Assembly: GCA_963931865.1 (NCBI GenBank)
Contig: OZ007510.1
Span: forward strand, 188,501 to 252,500
Length of the DNA stretch: 64,000 nucleotides
DNA from: Axinella damicornis
Lineage: Eukaryota > Porifera > Demospongiae > Axinellida > Axinellidae
Reading direction: 5' to 3'
The notes under the pieces: generated by a model
Told to the model about the DNA's origin: nothing
Seen by the model: only the letters and a program-made list of their open reading frames with translations
Database searches by the model: none
Part shown: positions 1 through 10,586 of the stretch, piece by piece
Numbering within the stretch: the stretch's first letter is position 1
Layout of the letters: the number at the start of each line of letters is the position of its first letter
Program-made: the position numbers and the translations under genes

Positions 1-130
1 TGATCTAATAATAGTATATCCGGTCGGCGGTTTTGAATTTTGCCGTTTACATTGTGAGTACGGCAGTTGCATGCCCTCTCCCCTTTAGGGTTTATGCGCC
101 CTTGGTACGACGAAGCAGCACCAGTAACTT

Positions 131-466
131 TTAAAACCACTGGTAACCATTGGTAACCACTGAGACCATTGGGAACCACTTCTGAGACCATTGGGAACCA
201 CTTCAGTGGTTCCCAATGGTCTCAGTGGTTACCATTAGTTCTCAGAAGTTCCCAATCGCAATGGTTACCAATGATTCTCAGTGGTTCCCAATGTTTCCCA
301 ATGGTTACCAGTGGTTCCCAATGGATACAAGTAGTTCCCAATAGTTCCCAATGGTTCCCGATGGTTCCCAATGGTTCCCAATGGTTCTCAGTGGTTAACC
401 ATTGGGAACCACTGGGAACCATTGGGAACCACTGGCATGGTCAACCACTGAAAACCATTGGGCACC
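131..466. repeat. Degenerate ~12-bp satellite in both orientations
   Basis: Units resembling GGTTCCCAATGG are repeated head-to-tail. At 129-240 the unit also appears in the opposite orientation (AACCATTGGGAACC), so the left part can fold back on the middle. The open reading frames here on both strands are by-products of the repeat and are not genes. Confidence 0.8.
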
Positions 467-768
467 ACTGCGATCCTACTCAAACCCTGGCAGAACGATT
501 GTCAACCGACATACCACCAAACCTCTGGTTTAACCCTTGGTCTGCGTTCATTAATATTCATAACTTCCGCTCACGCGACTCGTGATGAATTTATTGCCTA
601 GGTTACACATCTATAAGGCTTCTCGCCCTTTAACTTACAATCGCGGAGTAGACTTCAAGTTCGAAGGCTAAGAACTGTCGAAGTATAGTTAATTTGTCTG
701 CTAAGGGCGTGATTGAGCCCCGACTATCGCTATATGGCTGCTAGGCCGAGTTATACTCAAGCGCTCAC

Positions 769-918
769 CTTGGAACTCTCCCTGTTGTTGTGCTGTCGAT
801 GTCTGCCCTCCAGCGGGTGAGTTATTGGTGTTGATAGATAGTTCAATGATGCCTCGAGCCTCTTCTAGGCCCTTGAGCGCTACCAATAGCGTTCCGTAGG
901 CGAAAAAGCCTGTCCATG
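769..918 (-). other. Possible exon of an unidentified gene
   Basis: On the minus strand a 150-nt open stretch is bounded by an acceptor-like TACTGCCAG (ends at 919) and a strong donor AAG|GTGAGC (begins at 768). The translation, from TGFFAYGTLLVALKGLEEA to a QQQGEFQ end, is not low-complexity and I do not recognise it. Its incoming phase is 1, whereas MCM5 exon 2 ends in phase 0, so it is not simply MCM5 exon 3. It could be an exon of another gene or chance. Confidence 0.25.
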
Positions 919-1319
919 CTGGCAGTACACAAAACGGCGACAAAACAGTGAGCGCTTACTTATCCCTCGATCGGTAGGAGGAGCTTCTGATCGACTGCTG
1001 ATATCCGTAGGGTCTGCCTCTTCATGACTGTGATTGCCATTATATTAGCAGGGTCTGCCCCGCTTCAGTTTAGCTCGCATCGCGATCTTGTCGTAAATAT
1101 GCGACAGCCGCATTTTGCGCGCGTCCGCGCACGTCGCAATTGTGCGACAAACGCAGGCAGAGAGTTAAGAAACCACTATCAATAACCATGAGAGCCACGA
1201 TAATCTGTTATTGTTGAAAAAAACCCGATTTTCATCATAAACCTTGCCATGTCTGGAACACCCTCTTAGACCTATCTAGCCCTAATACTGCACTGGGTGA
1301 AGCACAGGGGCTGTCTCAC

Positions 1320-1689
1320 CATGGGGAGGTACTCTGCTGGAAGCCTGGAGAGCTTGTCGGCCAGCAGGGCATCAAAGCTGGAGAGGTCCTCCAAGTCCAC
1401 CTGCAGCCAGTACTGGCCCAGGTTGTAGTGGCGCTTCAGCTGGTCTCTGCAGGGAAAATAAGCTTCCAGTACCCACCTTGCAAACCGAAAGCACATTTAG
1501 ACATGTATGTAATATGTATGGAGCAGCAGTTCACCTATAACAGAAACAGTTGTCTTGGTCGATGAACGTCTTTATAAACTCTTTGAATCGCTTCTGTGCT
1601 GCTACGCGCGTGAGCTCCCCTTCCTGGGAACGTTCGTCGGAGAAGAAGGCATCGCTGTAGTACACACCCGGGTCGTCGAATCCAGCCAT
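1320..1689 (-). CDS. MCM5: MCM5, 5' end only (two exons)
   Basis: This encodes the N-terminus of the replicative helicase subunit MCM5 (part of the MCM2-7 ring loaded at origins). Exon 1 is 1535-1689, with ATG at 1689, and begins MAGFDDPGVYYSDAF. Exon 2 is 1320-1446 and includes RDQLKRHYNLGQYW. Both are highly characteristic of the MCM5 N-terminal domain. The splice is AG|GTGAAC to TGCAG|AGACC, and the two exons total 282 nt (94 codons) in frame. A donor ATG|GTGAGA follows exon 2. The remaining exons (zinc finger, AAA+ core) are not in the window, so the gene either continues beyond the left edge across a satellite-bearing intron or is broken. The start lies 173 bp from the LRRC47 start on the other strand. 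Confidence 0.88.
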
Positions 1690-1862
1690 GTCTGTTTCCC
1701 TCCTCTTTCCCGCCAAACGCATGTGATCAGTAACCAATCCAAACTCGAGAACACGAACTTTGTAGAATCCGTATTTGCTTAGTAAGTTTATACGCACTCA
1801 GACACGTGGTGGCTTAATCATGGTGTAAACGTTCAGGGCCTTACCCTTTACTGTCTTGATCA
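1690..1862. promoter_or_regulatory. Shared divergent promoter region MCM5 / LRRC47
   Basis: Only 173 bp separate the MCM5 ATG (minus strand) from the LRRC47 ATG (plus strand), so both core promoters and both 5' UTRs must lie here or overlap the neighbouring gene. I see no clear TATA box. The arrangement is seen; shared regulation is inference. Confidence 0.6.
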
Positions 1863-4313
1863 ATGGCTGAGGCGGTGTTCTCTTCGGCAGTAGCAGCTGG
1901 CAAGAGGGAGCTGGTGGTGAAGAGGGAGTCGCTCTCAGTAGGACAGGCTACAGCCATTGAGTCGGGGAAGGATGAGTCAGTGTACTCAGTGGAGACCCTC
2001 AACCACTTAGAGCTGTCGGGTTTCACTGCTCTGGTGCTCAGCCCCCAGATCAGTCGGCTACAGGCGTTGCTACAGCTGGTGCTGCCCAACAATGGGATGA
2101 GGGCTCTTCCAGTGGAGATTGGGAAACTGGACAAGCTCAAACTGCTGGATGTGTCGCACAACCAGATTGTAGAGCTCCCTGCATCGCTGTACACCCTCCG
2201 CTCCCTCCAGACCCTGCTGCTGGGTTATAACTGCCTCACAGATGCCTCGTTTCCAGGACTTACTGGGGACCCACCCCTCCCCCACCTGCAACACATAGAC
2301 CTTGTCCATAACCAGCTTACACAACTACCGGCTGTTGTGTACGCCACACACAGCGTCTTGGAATTGTTGGCTTCAGACAACAGCATTACATCCCTTCAGT
2401 CAGGCATTGGGGCACTTACGGGACTCAAGCAGCTTGAACTGAAAAGAAATAAGATTGCTGCCCTCCCGTATGAGCTCACTACCTGCAGCAAACTCCGAAG
2501 CATCTGGCTGGAAGAGAACCCTCTGACGGACCGGAGGCTGATGAAACTGGTTGTGCAGCAGGGCTCCACCAAACCCAGGGTGGTGCTGGAGTACATTGCC
2601 AGCCATGCCCCCAAGATGCCAAAGGCTACAGGTCAGAAAGGGAAGGGGAAGAAGAAACAGCCACCCAAGAGTGATGCTGCTGCCATTGCCCAAGACGGGG
2701 CGGAGGGAGAGGACAGTGACCATGATGTAGTTGAGTTCTCTGATGCAAAACCAGTTGTAAGGGTGGTAAGGCCGGCAGAGTATGTGGAGGTGCACGTCAC
2801 TGCAGATGCCAGGACGGTGAGGCCATACCTGGTGTGTGCAGTGGTGAGGGGAGTAGACATGACCAAGGGGGAGGACTTCAAAGAGTTCATTGCATTGCAG
2901 GTAACGGACAAATTGTTGTGGTATTGATGGGATAGTTGTCATGGTAACACCCGTTTCAAATCATTTATGTTACCTTGTTGGTCCTTTCATTCAAATGGAC
3001 TTGCCTATAAATTTTTTTCCTAGACCAAGCTGCATGACACAATCTGCAAACGACGCCGTGTTGCCACCGTTGCCACCCATGACCTCTCCAGGATAATGCC
3101 CCCACTGCGTTGCGTCTGCCTCCCTGCTGACGCTATCACTCTCCACCCGCTGGGGTGGAGGGGAAGCACCACGGCTATGAAACTGCTGCAGCACATTGAG
3201 GCCAACCGCCCAGAGAGAAGGGGAGCAGGGAAGAGGGCCAAGCCAGAGGACCCCTCCGCAGCAGTGCTGAGCAAGTGAGTGTGGACTAGTATTATTGGTT
3301 GGCATACGTAGTGTGATCAGGAGTACTTCATGATATCACTCGTGTTCTATCCAGCCCAGAGGAGACAGGACATGGCATCATCGTTCCTAGGATGCTTGAA
3401 TGCTATACACTCAGCTGTAGTAGTCAAGTATACAAAAGTGCTTGGTCTGTACTGACAGTCCTGTGCATGTACTATGGCTGCAAATTCAACGACCCACACA
3501 TTTGCACTTAGAGTTCATGGGAGAGACCTGGTTATTAGCGCATCGCATGGTCAGCCCCAGCCTCCTCTGTGTCTAGTCCACCTCCTGTAGAAGATCAATA
3601 AGCTAGTCAGAAGCCGCTACAGTGGATTGCACTTCCATTCAAACACTGCAAATGTGATACGCAAGTGCCCGCATAGCTTCCGGACTCCCCGGGCTGTGTC
3701 ATGTCCATGGAAGTTCTTTTAGCGGTCACAGAATATGCAATGTTCAAACGGAAGTGCAATCCAGTGAGTATTACAGTATTAAATATTGTCTGGGAGGTAG
3801 CCTCATATCCAGGCTGTCACATCCATTATTGAGATGTGAGAGCCTGGGTACAAGGCTGGCAGAGAAGACCGTACTGTACACTGATCATGCAGGTACCTTT
3901 CGATGGTGACCTCCACTGCAATGGTGTGTGTGCAGGATAGCACTGGAGTCGTCCTCTCTCTTCCTCCCCTCACCAACTGTGAGCCGTCTAAGGTACGTCA
4001 GCCAGTATGTCGTCCCCACTTTAGTTTACATAGTCCCCTGACTCTATGCTCATGCACTGCTTCCTCTCCTCTCCAGGTGGATGCCTCCTCACATGACCTG
4101 CTGCTTGAGGTGACCTCTGGGGAAAGCCTGGCCGCATGCAAGAGTGTCATGGACAGCCTGATAGTCGGGATGTGTGAGGCGGGACTGGTAGGGAGTGATG
4201 GGGTGCTGAGTGTGGAGCAGGGGAGGGTGGTGGAGGAGGGGGGGAAGCTCCTGGTGCTCTACCCTTCCAGAACTGACCTTTCCAACAACAGTGTGGATGT
4301 CCGCAGACCCTAG
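1863..4313 (+). CDS. LRRC47: LRRC47-like leucine-rich repeat / B3-B4 domain protein
   Basis: Four exons: 1863-2900, 3024-3274, 3893-3992 and 4077-4313. They total 1626 nt and give 541 aa, slightly shorter than human LRRC47 (583 aa). Residues ~60-230 hold leucine-rich repeats (for example LKLLDVSHNQIVELPASLYT). A basic linker around 250-265 (KGKGKKKQPPK) precedes an acidic stretch. The C-terminal half, from about RPAEYVEVHV onward, matches the B3/B4-like domain related to phenylalanyl-tRNA synthetase beta. LRRC47 is poorly understood and has been linked to the translation machinery. All splices are GT-AG. Intron 3 carries a small inverted-repeat element (3620-3766). The gene converges on the GTPBP gene, with 424 bp between stop codons. 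Confidence 0.92.
3620..3766. mobile_element. Short terminal-inverted-repeat element (MITE) in LRRC47 intron
   Basis: The left end CAGTGGATTGCACTTCCATT is matched in inverted orientation by the right end AATGTTCAAACGGAAGTGCAATCCAGTG. The arms are about 25 bp with a few mismatches and the element is ~147 bp with no coding capacity. No clear target duplication could be assigned. A second fold-back (AGCCTCATATCCAGGCT) follows near 3798-3865. Confidence 0.65.
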
Positions 4314-4737
4314 TCTCTGGCATGTAGCTGGCCATGCAACCCAGACACAGTTTGTGTGTGGGCATATGAATTCAAGTTAATTTGATGAGTACACGAGAAT
4401 GTAAGAACCACAACGGGGTTGCCACTTTCCTTTTGCCAAGTTGCCGTGGTGTATCTATGCAGGCCCTGCCTGGTCGACACCACTACTGGCTCAAAACAGT
4501 GAGCCCACCAGGAGTACCTTGCTCTGTTGAAGTTCAGCAGATACTAGCAGTGTGAATAATTCCAAAGCCAAATCTGAACAGTGAACACCTGTTTCAGTTC
4601 CCAGGCCAATGCCAGTAGCAGCACCCACAGGCAGGTCAGGTGCAGAGGTTTTTTACCACTGCTCTCATAAAATGGATAATACGGGAATAATATAAAACAC
4701 TACGAGTGATACAAAAATATTCTTTCTTACTAATCTG
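4314..4737. other. Convergent intergenic region LRRC47 / GTPBP
   Basis: This is the 3' ends of two convergent genes. AATAAT and AATATAAAA-like A/T-rich sequence occurs near 4677-4700. No additional gene or repeat was recognised. Confidence 0.5.
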
Positions 4738-7700
4738 TTATCTGTTAGGCCTGCACTGCAGGGCAGTGCTAGTTCTCTCCTGGGGCTCTGCACAGTCCAC
4801 AGGGTACAGCTTCGTGATTTCTCCAATACCTTTGGTCCTTCCCTCCCGAAAGAGAACTGGGGCACTAAGGTGCAGGAATTCGGGGTGGCACTGGAAGCGG
4901 AATCGCACACACCCCTTCTCCCCCACCTCCAAGCACTCCTGTGCAATAAGTAGTGGTTGCATAACATCATCTGCTCATCTCCTAGCCTCGTTCCCAAGCC
5001 TTTTCACCCCAGCGTTTATCGCTTGCAGTACTGCAGGCGACAAACGCTGGGGTGAGAAGGCCTGGGAATGAGGCTACTGATCACCTGTTATTCATGTGGT
5101 TTACACAGGAAGGCTGAAGACAGCAAGAGTTAATAAGTTCTTGGCTAGACAGAACATGTTTCCATAAGGAATGATACGGAACATCCAATGTAACTGACCT
5201 TTTCACTGATCTCCTCGATGCATGCAGTCTGCATGGTGCTGGCGACGTAGACCGTAGCCTGGAAGCCCTTCCTCACTGATGCCCGCATCAGATACAGCAT
5301 GCACACCTCAGCCTCAAACTCCCAACAGCTGCTCCCCTCATCACCAAATGAGAACCGAGGAGAAAGCAGCACTGTGCCCTGTGTACCAAATGTACCAAAT
5401 CAAAGTGCAGTATGAATATGCAGAACGTGTGGTAAGCACTTGCCTTCCTGATGTCAGCCCTCTCCACCTGTATGAGGGTTAGGGTGGCAGCCTGGCCAGC
5501 ACGCACCATCCGACAGGGAGACCTGTTTCTGCGAATTGATGCCACTGCAGTCTCTGTGAATCCTCCATCCTCCCGAGGCCCCACCATCACGCTGTCACCC
5601 TCCCTCACCACACCTCTGCACCAGGAACATAGTACGTGCTAGTGATGCAAAGGCACTGCAGCAGCCCAGCACATCACAAATCAACAAAGACTGCAAAACT
5701 GCATGCAATACACGTGCGGACTGCAGAGGGCCCATCACCTGGTGAGCACTCCCCCCAGGACAGTGCCAGCCTCTGGTACATTGTAGATTTCATCCAGCCG
5801 GAACTCGGTGAGCTGCTGCTCCAGCTGCTGTTGGTAATGGCGTGAGTGCAGAGGAGGAACCATGTTGAGGAACATGCGTAGCAGCTCAAGGTTCTCACCT
5901 GTCACACTGGACACACAGAAGATGGGTGCAGTGCTGTGTAGGGGTGTGTATATGCGGGGGTCAGTGGTACACATCACACTATATTCACACAGGACTACCA
6001 CCAACTCAGCCAATCTAGTCTGCTAGACTGACCCTCTGCTTGGCCAGTCACTGCTGCAACTTAGCACGGCTGGCCAAACAGATGTCAAATCATACACATC
6101 AGTATTCAATTTACATGTACATAAAGCTTTGGAAAGTGACGTGCAGTCCAGCAGCTGGGGCAATTGCTCACCGGTTGTCATTGAATGCCTGTGCAGCGGT
6201 GCTGACGTCAGAGTCACAGCTGATGCGGAAGGGCACCTTGGAGCACCCTGGGCTGGTAAGTAGGTGTTCCAGCTGGCGCACAGTGTGCTCCACCTGCACT
6301 GCAGGGCAGAGGTCCACCTTGGTCACCACAACCAGCGTGGGCATGTGCAGAGCCACTGAGAACCCCAAATGCTCACATGTTGTGCCAACTTTGGGGAAGG
6401 AGGAAAATAAACAACTTGAGATTAGGTTGTTCATGTGTACAACATTACTACAAATGTCAGGACTAGCTACAAAATGGAGGGGAAAAAAAGGAGAAAAAAA
6501 AAATTGGAGATGCCGGGGATCGAACCCGGGGCCTCTCGCATGCGAAGCGAGCGCTCTACCACTGAGCTACATCCCCAGCTACGCTCACTTCCTGTCGAAT
6601 TCCAGTATTTTCAACTAACGTGTTACGTGTTGCACGTTTAGAACAGGTAGTTGCGCAATATGTATCAATATTCATAGTGTGCTCGTTGCACGTTTGTTGT
6701 GTAATCCAGCATGTCCAGCGAATGTTGCAATTTCCTGCACATGTACAGGGAGAGGACTACAGAACTATGACCCTTTGCATTGTACCACGTTACAGTATCT
6801 AGCCAACAGTTCAAAGGTCATGTCACGGTAAAAATGGACCCCCCCCCCCCCCCCCCCCCCCCCCCAAATTGGTTCCCCCCTGGAACCAATTTGTTGATAA
6901 ATATGGACCCCCCGGAACTTATTTCACTGCAACATTTGGACCCCCTCTGGGACCAAATGTATGGGCCCCCTAAGATGTCACTAGTACTTGAACATGAATT
7001 GCGGTGACAAAACCTTTAACAGTCAATACAGCACAATTTATAAGCATAGCCACGGCAAGGGTGCGTCGAGTCACCAAAAAAATTCAGGCTTTTCTCCCAA
7101 GGCTAGGGCAGTAGCAAAGGCAATTGAAAATAGCCCACAGTCATACAAGCCTGACTGCATTGGAACATCACGGATGAGCTCCGGCTTTTCTGATACCATT
7201 ACAGCAACAATCTGGGCCTTTAGTAGTCGAGACCCAGCACTGGGATAGAGGCTGTCGTAGACATGTACACTTGGGCGGGATGTCCAAAATTTGGAAATTG
7301 GAAAGCAATTTGTTCCTGTCTGCCACTGCGGCAACAGCATTTTATAGCACCTTCCTGGCCTCTGACATGCACTGATTTAACTTTTGAGCCTCGGCGGGAC
7401 GGCGGACCCAGGGGGGAACAAATTTTTCAAGGGGGGGGGGGGGGGGGGGGGTCAAATTTGTTCAGAAAAATTTGTTCTGGGGGGAACCAATTTTAGGGGG
7501 GTCCAAATTAAACGTGACAGTCAAGCCTCATGCTTACCTACTCCTGAGTTTGCACCGACCACAAGCATGGAGAAATCTGGCCGGTGGGCAGTGAGCCCGA
7601 ATATGGTGGTCTTCATGTACTTCTGGTGGCCAGCCAGGTCAATGAACGTGATGAGCTTGGAGGAGGCCTCGCAGATCTCTTCTGCACTCACACAGCTCGA

Positions 7701-9608
7701 GTAGTTCACCACCTGCAGTGAACAAACATGTGTTACCTCTGGACAGTAACCACACAGTGGCACTGTGCTGTACGAGTAGTGAGCACAAGCTGGGTACCAT
7801 TCTGGTTGGCTATCCAGAAGCTGATCTGTTCTTCCCCACCACTCTACTAGTAGCTAGCCTACTAAGTCCAGTACTGCAGATGCCACTCGCTAACCTCCCC
7901 GTTGGCATCAAAGCCCAGGATCTCATGGCTGATGGAGGAGGTTCGTCCAGACTGGATTTCATGCAGATGGCGAAACAGGTTCAGACGAGCTCGTCCCCTC
8001 CCATTGTCCAGCTCTCCCTGTGTCAGCACACCCACCAGCGTACTCTTACCCCCCTCCACTGGACCCAGCACTGCCATACGAATGTCCAGGAACTACAGAG
8101 AGGAAGAAGGAACACTTCACTGCTGGATCAATGAAGGCCTTCCCTCCTCATGACAGCTGCACTTTAACGTCTGGGAGCTAGGCTAACTATGGGTGGCATC
8201 ACCTGTTGGTCATCCGGCACCTTGCGCACCAATACCTCCATCACCAGCCTCCTCCCTTCCCCTCCACCCTCACACAGCACACGCTGCCTCAAGGTGCTCA
8301 CTGTGGCACCCAGTCTGCAGGAGGAGGCCAAACAAGTGCAGTCACTCCCCTAGCCCGTACCCAGGCCAGCGGGGCGGGGCCTGGGTCCCAGGCCAGCGGG
8401 GCGGGGCCTGGGTATGAGGCTAAGTAACTTCCTAGATGCATGAACAGCAGCCTACTTCCTACCACACAATGCTACAACAGAGTGCCTATAACGTGCCTTT
8501 CTGCCATCTTCCTTAGCGTGCTAAGGGAGTCCTCCATCTCACAGTCACTGAGCCCCCGCATGGCACCACTGTCTGCCACCCCAATCTCATAGATGGCTTC
8601 TCCATGGCCCTCACGCAGCCGCCACTTCATCTGGGTCACTAGATGCTCAAACCGTGAGGCAGTTGGATTCAGAAGCTTCAGCTTGTACTCCACATTTCCC
8701 TCTTCCACCTGCGTGTGTGTGAGGGGCAACGGTTGGACACACTATAAACAGTGGCCATTCCATAATATTACGGTATGCTGTGTAAGTCATGGTAGGTGAA
8801 GTAGATGGTGATTAGTCGCAGCTACAAGCACCATGCTTATTGTGGGCCAGAGATTCACGGGGGAGGGTCTGGTCGACGTAACAGGCATTGAAACATGGCA
8901 TCAGAGCAAAATGTCACAAGGAACACAATCACTGTGACTGTACCACCGTACTATGACGTTGGTGATCACCAATAAATGTTTGTGCCATACACCAGGTTGC
9001 CATACGCCAAGGGCGTATTGAGCCACCTTGGTGGCTCGATACAACCCTGGTACTTGCAACTGTAAAGGACATCTAGCTTGCAAATCTGTTCTGACCACTG
9101 CTAACATTGCAACAATGTCCACAATAACCAACCTATAGGGGTCACAAGAGGTAGTCACGTGTTGCCTGTAGAAGTGTTTTGCAACCGGAATCAAGTGATC
9201 AACGTTCTTTCTAAGAGTGAATCAAGGATCAAGAATTCAAGAACTGATCAACCCGTTTTCTCAGATTCTTGATCCCGTTGCAAACATTTGTGCGGGCAAT
9301 ATGTAACTGTCAGTAGACCCTTCGGTCAACTGGAAAGGATAATGGCATGCCTGCTAGTAAGCCCATTCACCAGACCCTCCTTTCTCTTAGGCCGGGCGCG
9401 CGTGCGCGTGGAGGGTTTGGGGATGAGACTACTTGTTTCCAGTTAATGGTCATTCACTCTGCAGACGTCCGATCTGTGAGACTAACCCCTTGTGTATGGT
9501 GATACATACCTCTGGGGGAAGGCTTGAGGGCATAGGCTGGGGAGGATGGCGAGAGGGTGCTTGCTGGCGCTCCTCCGTAGAGTCGAACAAGTCCAACAGT
9601 GCCTCCAT
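4738..9608 (-). CDS. GTPBP1: GTPBP1/GTPBP2-family translational GTPase
   Basis: Ten exons on the minus strand: 9510-9608, 8497-8708, 8203-8314, 7895-8092, 7538-7712, 6172-6388, 5739-5933, 5444-5615, 5199-5378 and 4738-4938. They total 1761 nt in frame and give 586 aa (human GTPBP1 669, GTPBP2 602). The GTPase motifs are in order: P-loop GPVEGGKST, the family signature [17 protein letters not shown]3 DLAGH, G4 TKVD, then the EF-Tu-like domains ([17 protein letters not shown]-type LLSPR, FREGRTK). These proteins are EF-Tu-like GTPases connected with ribosome rescue and mRNA turnover; here the role is inferred by family. Introns 2 and 8 use GC donors (AG|GCACGT, AAG|GCAAGT). Intron 5 (6389-7537) hosts a tRNA gene and a transposon, and intron 9 hosts a hairpin MITE. 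GTPBP1 and GTPBP2 cannot be told apart by eye. Confidence 0.93.
4983..5076. mobile_element. Hairpin MITE of the TAGCCTCGTTCCCA family
   Basis: TAGCCTCGTTCCCAAGCC at the left pairs with GGCCTGGGAATGAGGCTA at the right, and an inner arm CACCCCAGCGTTT pairs with AAACGCTGGGGTG. The element is ~94 bp, almost entirely palindromic, and lies in GTPBP intron 9. Related hairpins occur at 42724-42765 and 61444-61529. Confidence 0.75.
6505..6576 (-). tRNA. tRNA-Ala (anticodon CGC)
   Basis: The 72-nt minus-strand sequence begins GGGGATGTAGCTCAGTGG and ends CCCCGGCATCTCCA. It contains box A (TAGCTCAGTGG), box B (GGTTCGATCCC), an anticodon stem CTCGC/GCGAG and the loop TTCGCAT, so the anticodon is CGC and it reads GCG alanine codons. 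The acceptor stem GGGGATG/CATCTCC pairs, with one G-U. A T-rich Pol III terminator follows (A-run at 6494-6503 on the plus strand). It lies in GTPBP intron 5 on the same strand as the host gene. There is no intron within the tRNA. Confidence 0.97.
6821..7519. mobile_element. DNA transposon remnant with poly-C/poly-G ends, 4-bp TSD
   Basis: The left end TGTCACGGTAAAAATGGACC and the right end (inverted) TGTCACGTTTAATTTGGACC form terminal inverted repeats. Both are flanked by GTCA (6817-6820 and 7520-7523), a plausible 4-bp target duplication. Long C runs near the left end and G runs near the right end extend the inverted symmetry, with arms containing TTGGTTCCCCCC / GGGGGGAACCAA. The interior encodes a protease fragment on the minus strand. 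The superfamily is not assigned. Confidence 0.7.
7071..7340 (-). pseudogene. Transposon-borne Ulp1/C48-like cysteine protease fragment
   Basis: The 89-aa frame reads [10 protein letters not shown], then [11 protein letters not shown], then [20 protein letters not shown] and ends EKPEFFW. The [11 protein letters not shown] block is the Gln/Cys catalytic end of Ulp1-like (SUMO-protease fold, C48) domains that are common in invertebrate transposon proteins. Only the C-terminal part of the domain is present and no transposase is recognisable, so this is a captured or decayed fragment inside the 6821-7519 element. Confidence 0.6.
8991..9051. repeat. Multi-hairpin palindrome in GTPBP intron 1
   Basis: Three nested or adjacent palindromes occur within 61 bp: outer ACCAGG/CCTGGT, then ATACGCC-AA-GGGCGTAT, and GAGCCACC-TT-GGTGGCTC. 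It has no coding capacity. It probably belongs to the fold-back MITE class seen elsewhere in the window. Confidence 0.6.
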
Positions 9609-10203
9609 GATGATATAGACACTCTGTAGCACAGAAAATTACCAAACTGATCTAGATCATGCCAAACTCGACATCATAAGGGTCTGGCTAAAGCGTTTGG
9701 TTTCTAAACGCTTTAGCCAGACCCCCGTGGTCTTGCTTCGCGAGACTGAGACTATGTAAAGCTTACCTTACACTAGCTATGTCGGTCACTGGTAAGAGCT
9801 CCTGGGCCCATCACTACGGCATCAGTTTATACGCGGCAGCTTCATTCTTGACCTTTTATCCTTCCTCCAGCTTGCTGCTCCGTTTCAAATTTAGAGCAAA
9901 ATGTTTACATGACGCAATTGTAATCCGATGCGCGTAATAGTTGATCTATTTTTAGCATTAAGTGACGAACGTTGACGCGCGATATAGCAGGTTAAAAATA
10001 GAACTATTCCCTTTTTCATTTATTGTACAGCAACAATTGGTGAAAATGTAAAAAATATGACGTATAGCTCCAGTTTTTGCTGTCAGTATATAGAATTTCT
10101 CATAAAAAAGTACAGAACGAGCATAAATAGTCACACAAGATGATCTGGTATGGTACAAACACGTTCTGTTCAAAGAACACAGAAAAGTAACAGACAAGAA
10201 ACA
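9609..10203. other. Intergenic region: GTPBP promoter side and end of the SERTA gene
   Basis: No gene was recognised. It includes the upstream region of the GTPBP gene, a perfect hairpin at 9680-9724 and A/T-rich sequence leading to the SERTA-gene polyadenylation signal. Confidence 0.5.
9680..9724. repeat. Perfect 19-bp hairpin
   Basis: GGGTCTGGCTAAAGCGTTT (9680-9698) is the exact reverse complement of 9706-9724, with a 7-nt loop. It lies just upstream of the GTPBP start. It may be a fold-back transposon (the GTCTGG end motif recurs at 36255) or a structured element. Confidence 0.85.
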
Positions 10204-10209
10204 TTCCAC

Positions 10210-10215
10210 TTTATT
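10210..10215 (-). terminator. Polyadenylation signal AATAAA of the SERTA-domain gene
   Basis: TTTATT on the plus strand is AATAAA on the minus strand, 372-377 bp past the SERTA-gene stop codon. This gives a 3' UTR of about 390 nt. It is the only good AATAAA in the right position. Confidence 0.5.
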
Positions 10216-10586
10216 AGAAAAGGAAAAATATACACTATTTACAGCGCTAGTGCCAGAAGAAATTATTTGAAAGTAAGAGTCTTACCCTCTGCAGAGCAGT
10301 AATTATGTACAGTGTGAACGGACAGTATGATGATAGTGTAGCGGGACAGTGAAGTGATATTACAGAAGAAGTGCACCTGGCTTGATTTTGCACATCACAT
10401 TGATAATACACAGAACTACGGAATATCAGATGTGAATTGGGTGGGTAAAAACATTTTCAACAACTCGAGGGAGGTGAAGGGACGATAGTAATGATACTCA
10501 GTGGAGTGGACAGTAGACAGAGTTGGGAGGATGAGAGACGGAAGACATTCACAAATAGATACCTTTGAGAGTGGGGGGTGATGATG

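Larger units (their letters stand above)
1..1319. other. Left edge: satellite and unassigned sequence, no recognised gene
   Basis: The stretch downstream (on the minus strand) of MCM5 exon 2 holds a short satellite at about 131-466 and otherwise unrecognised sequence. I looked for MCM5 exon 3 on the minus strand and found nothing resembling it. One exon-like stretch on the minus strand (769-918) is listed separately. Confidence 0.5.

Noticed and set aside
169..585. 138-aa plus-strand frame
   Set aside because: It is largely the degenerate GGTTCCCAATGG satellite.
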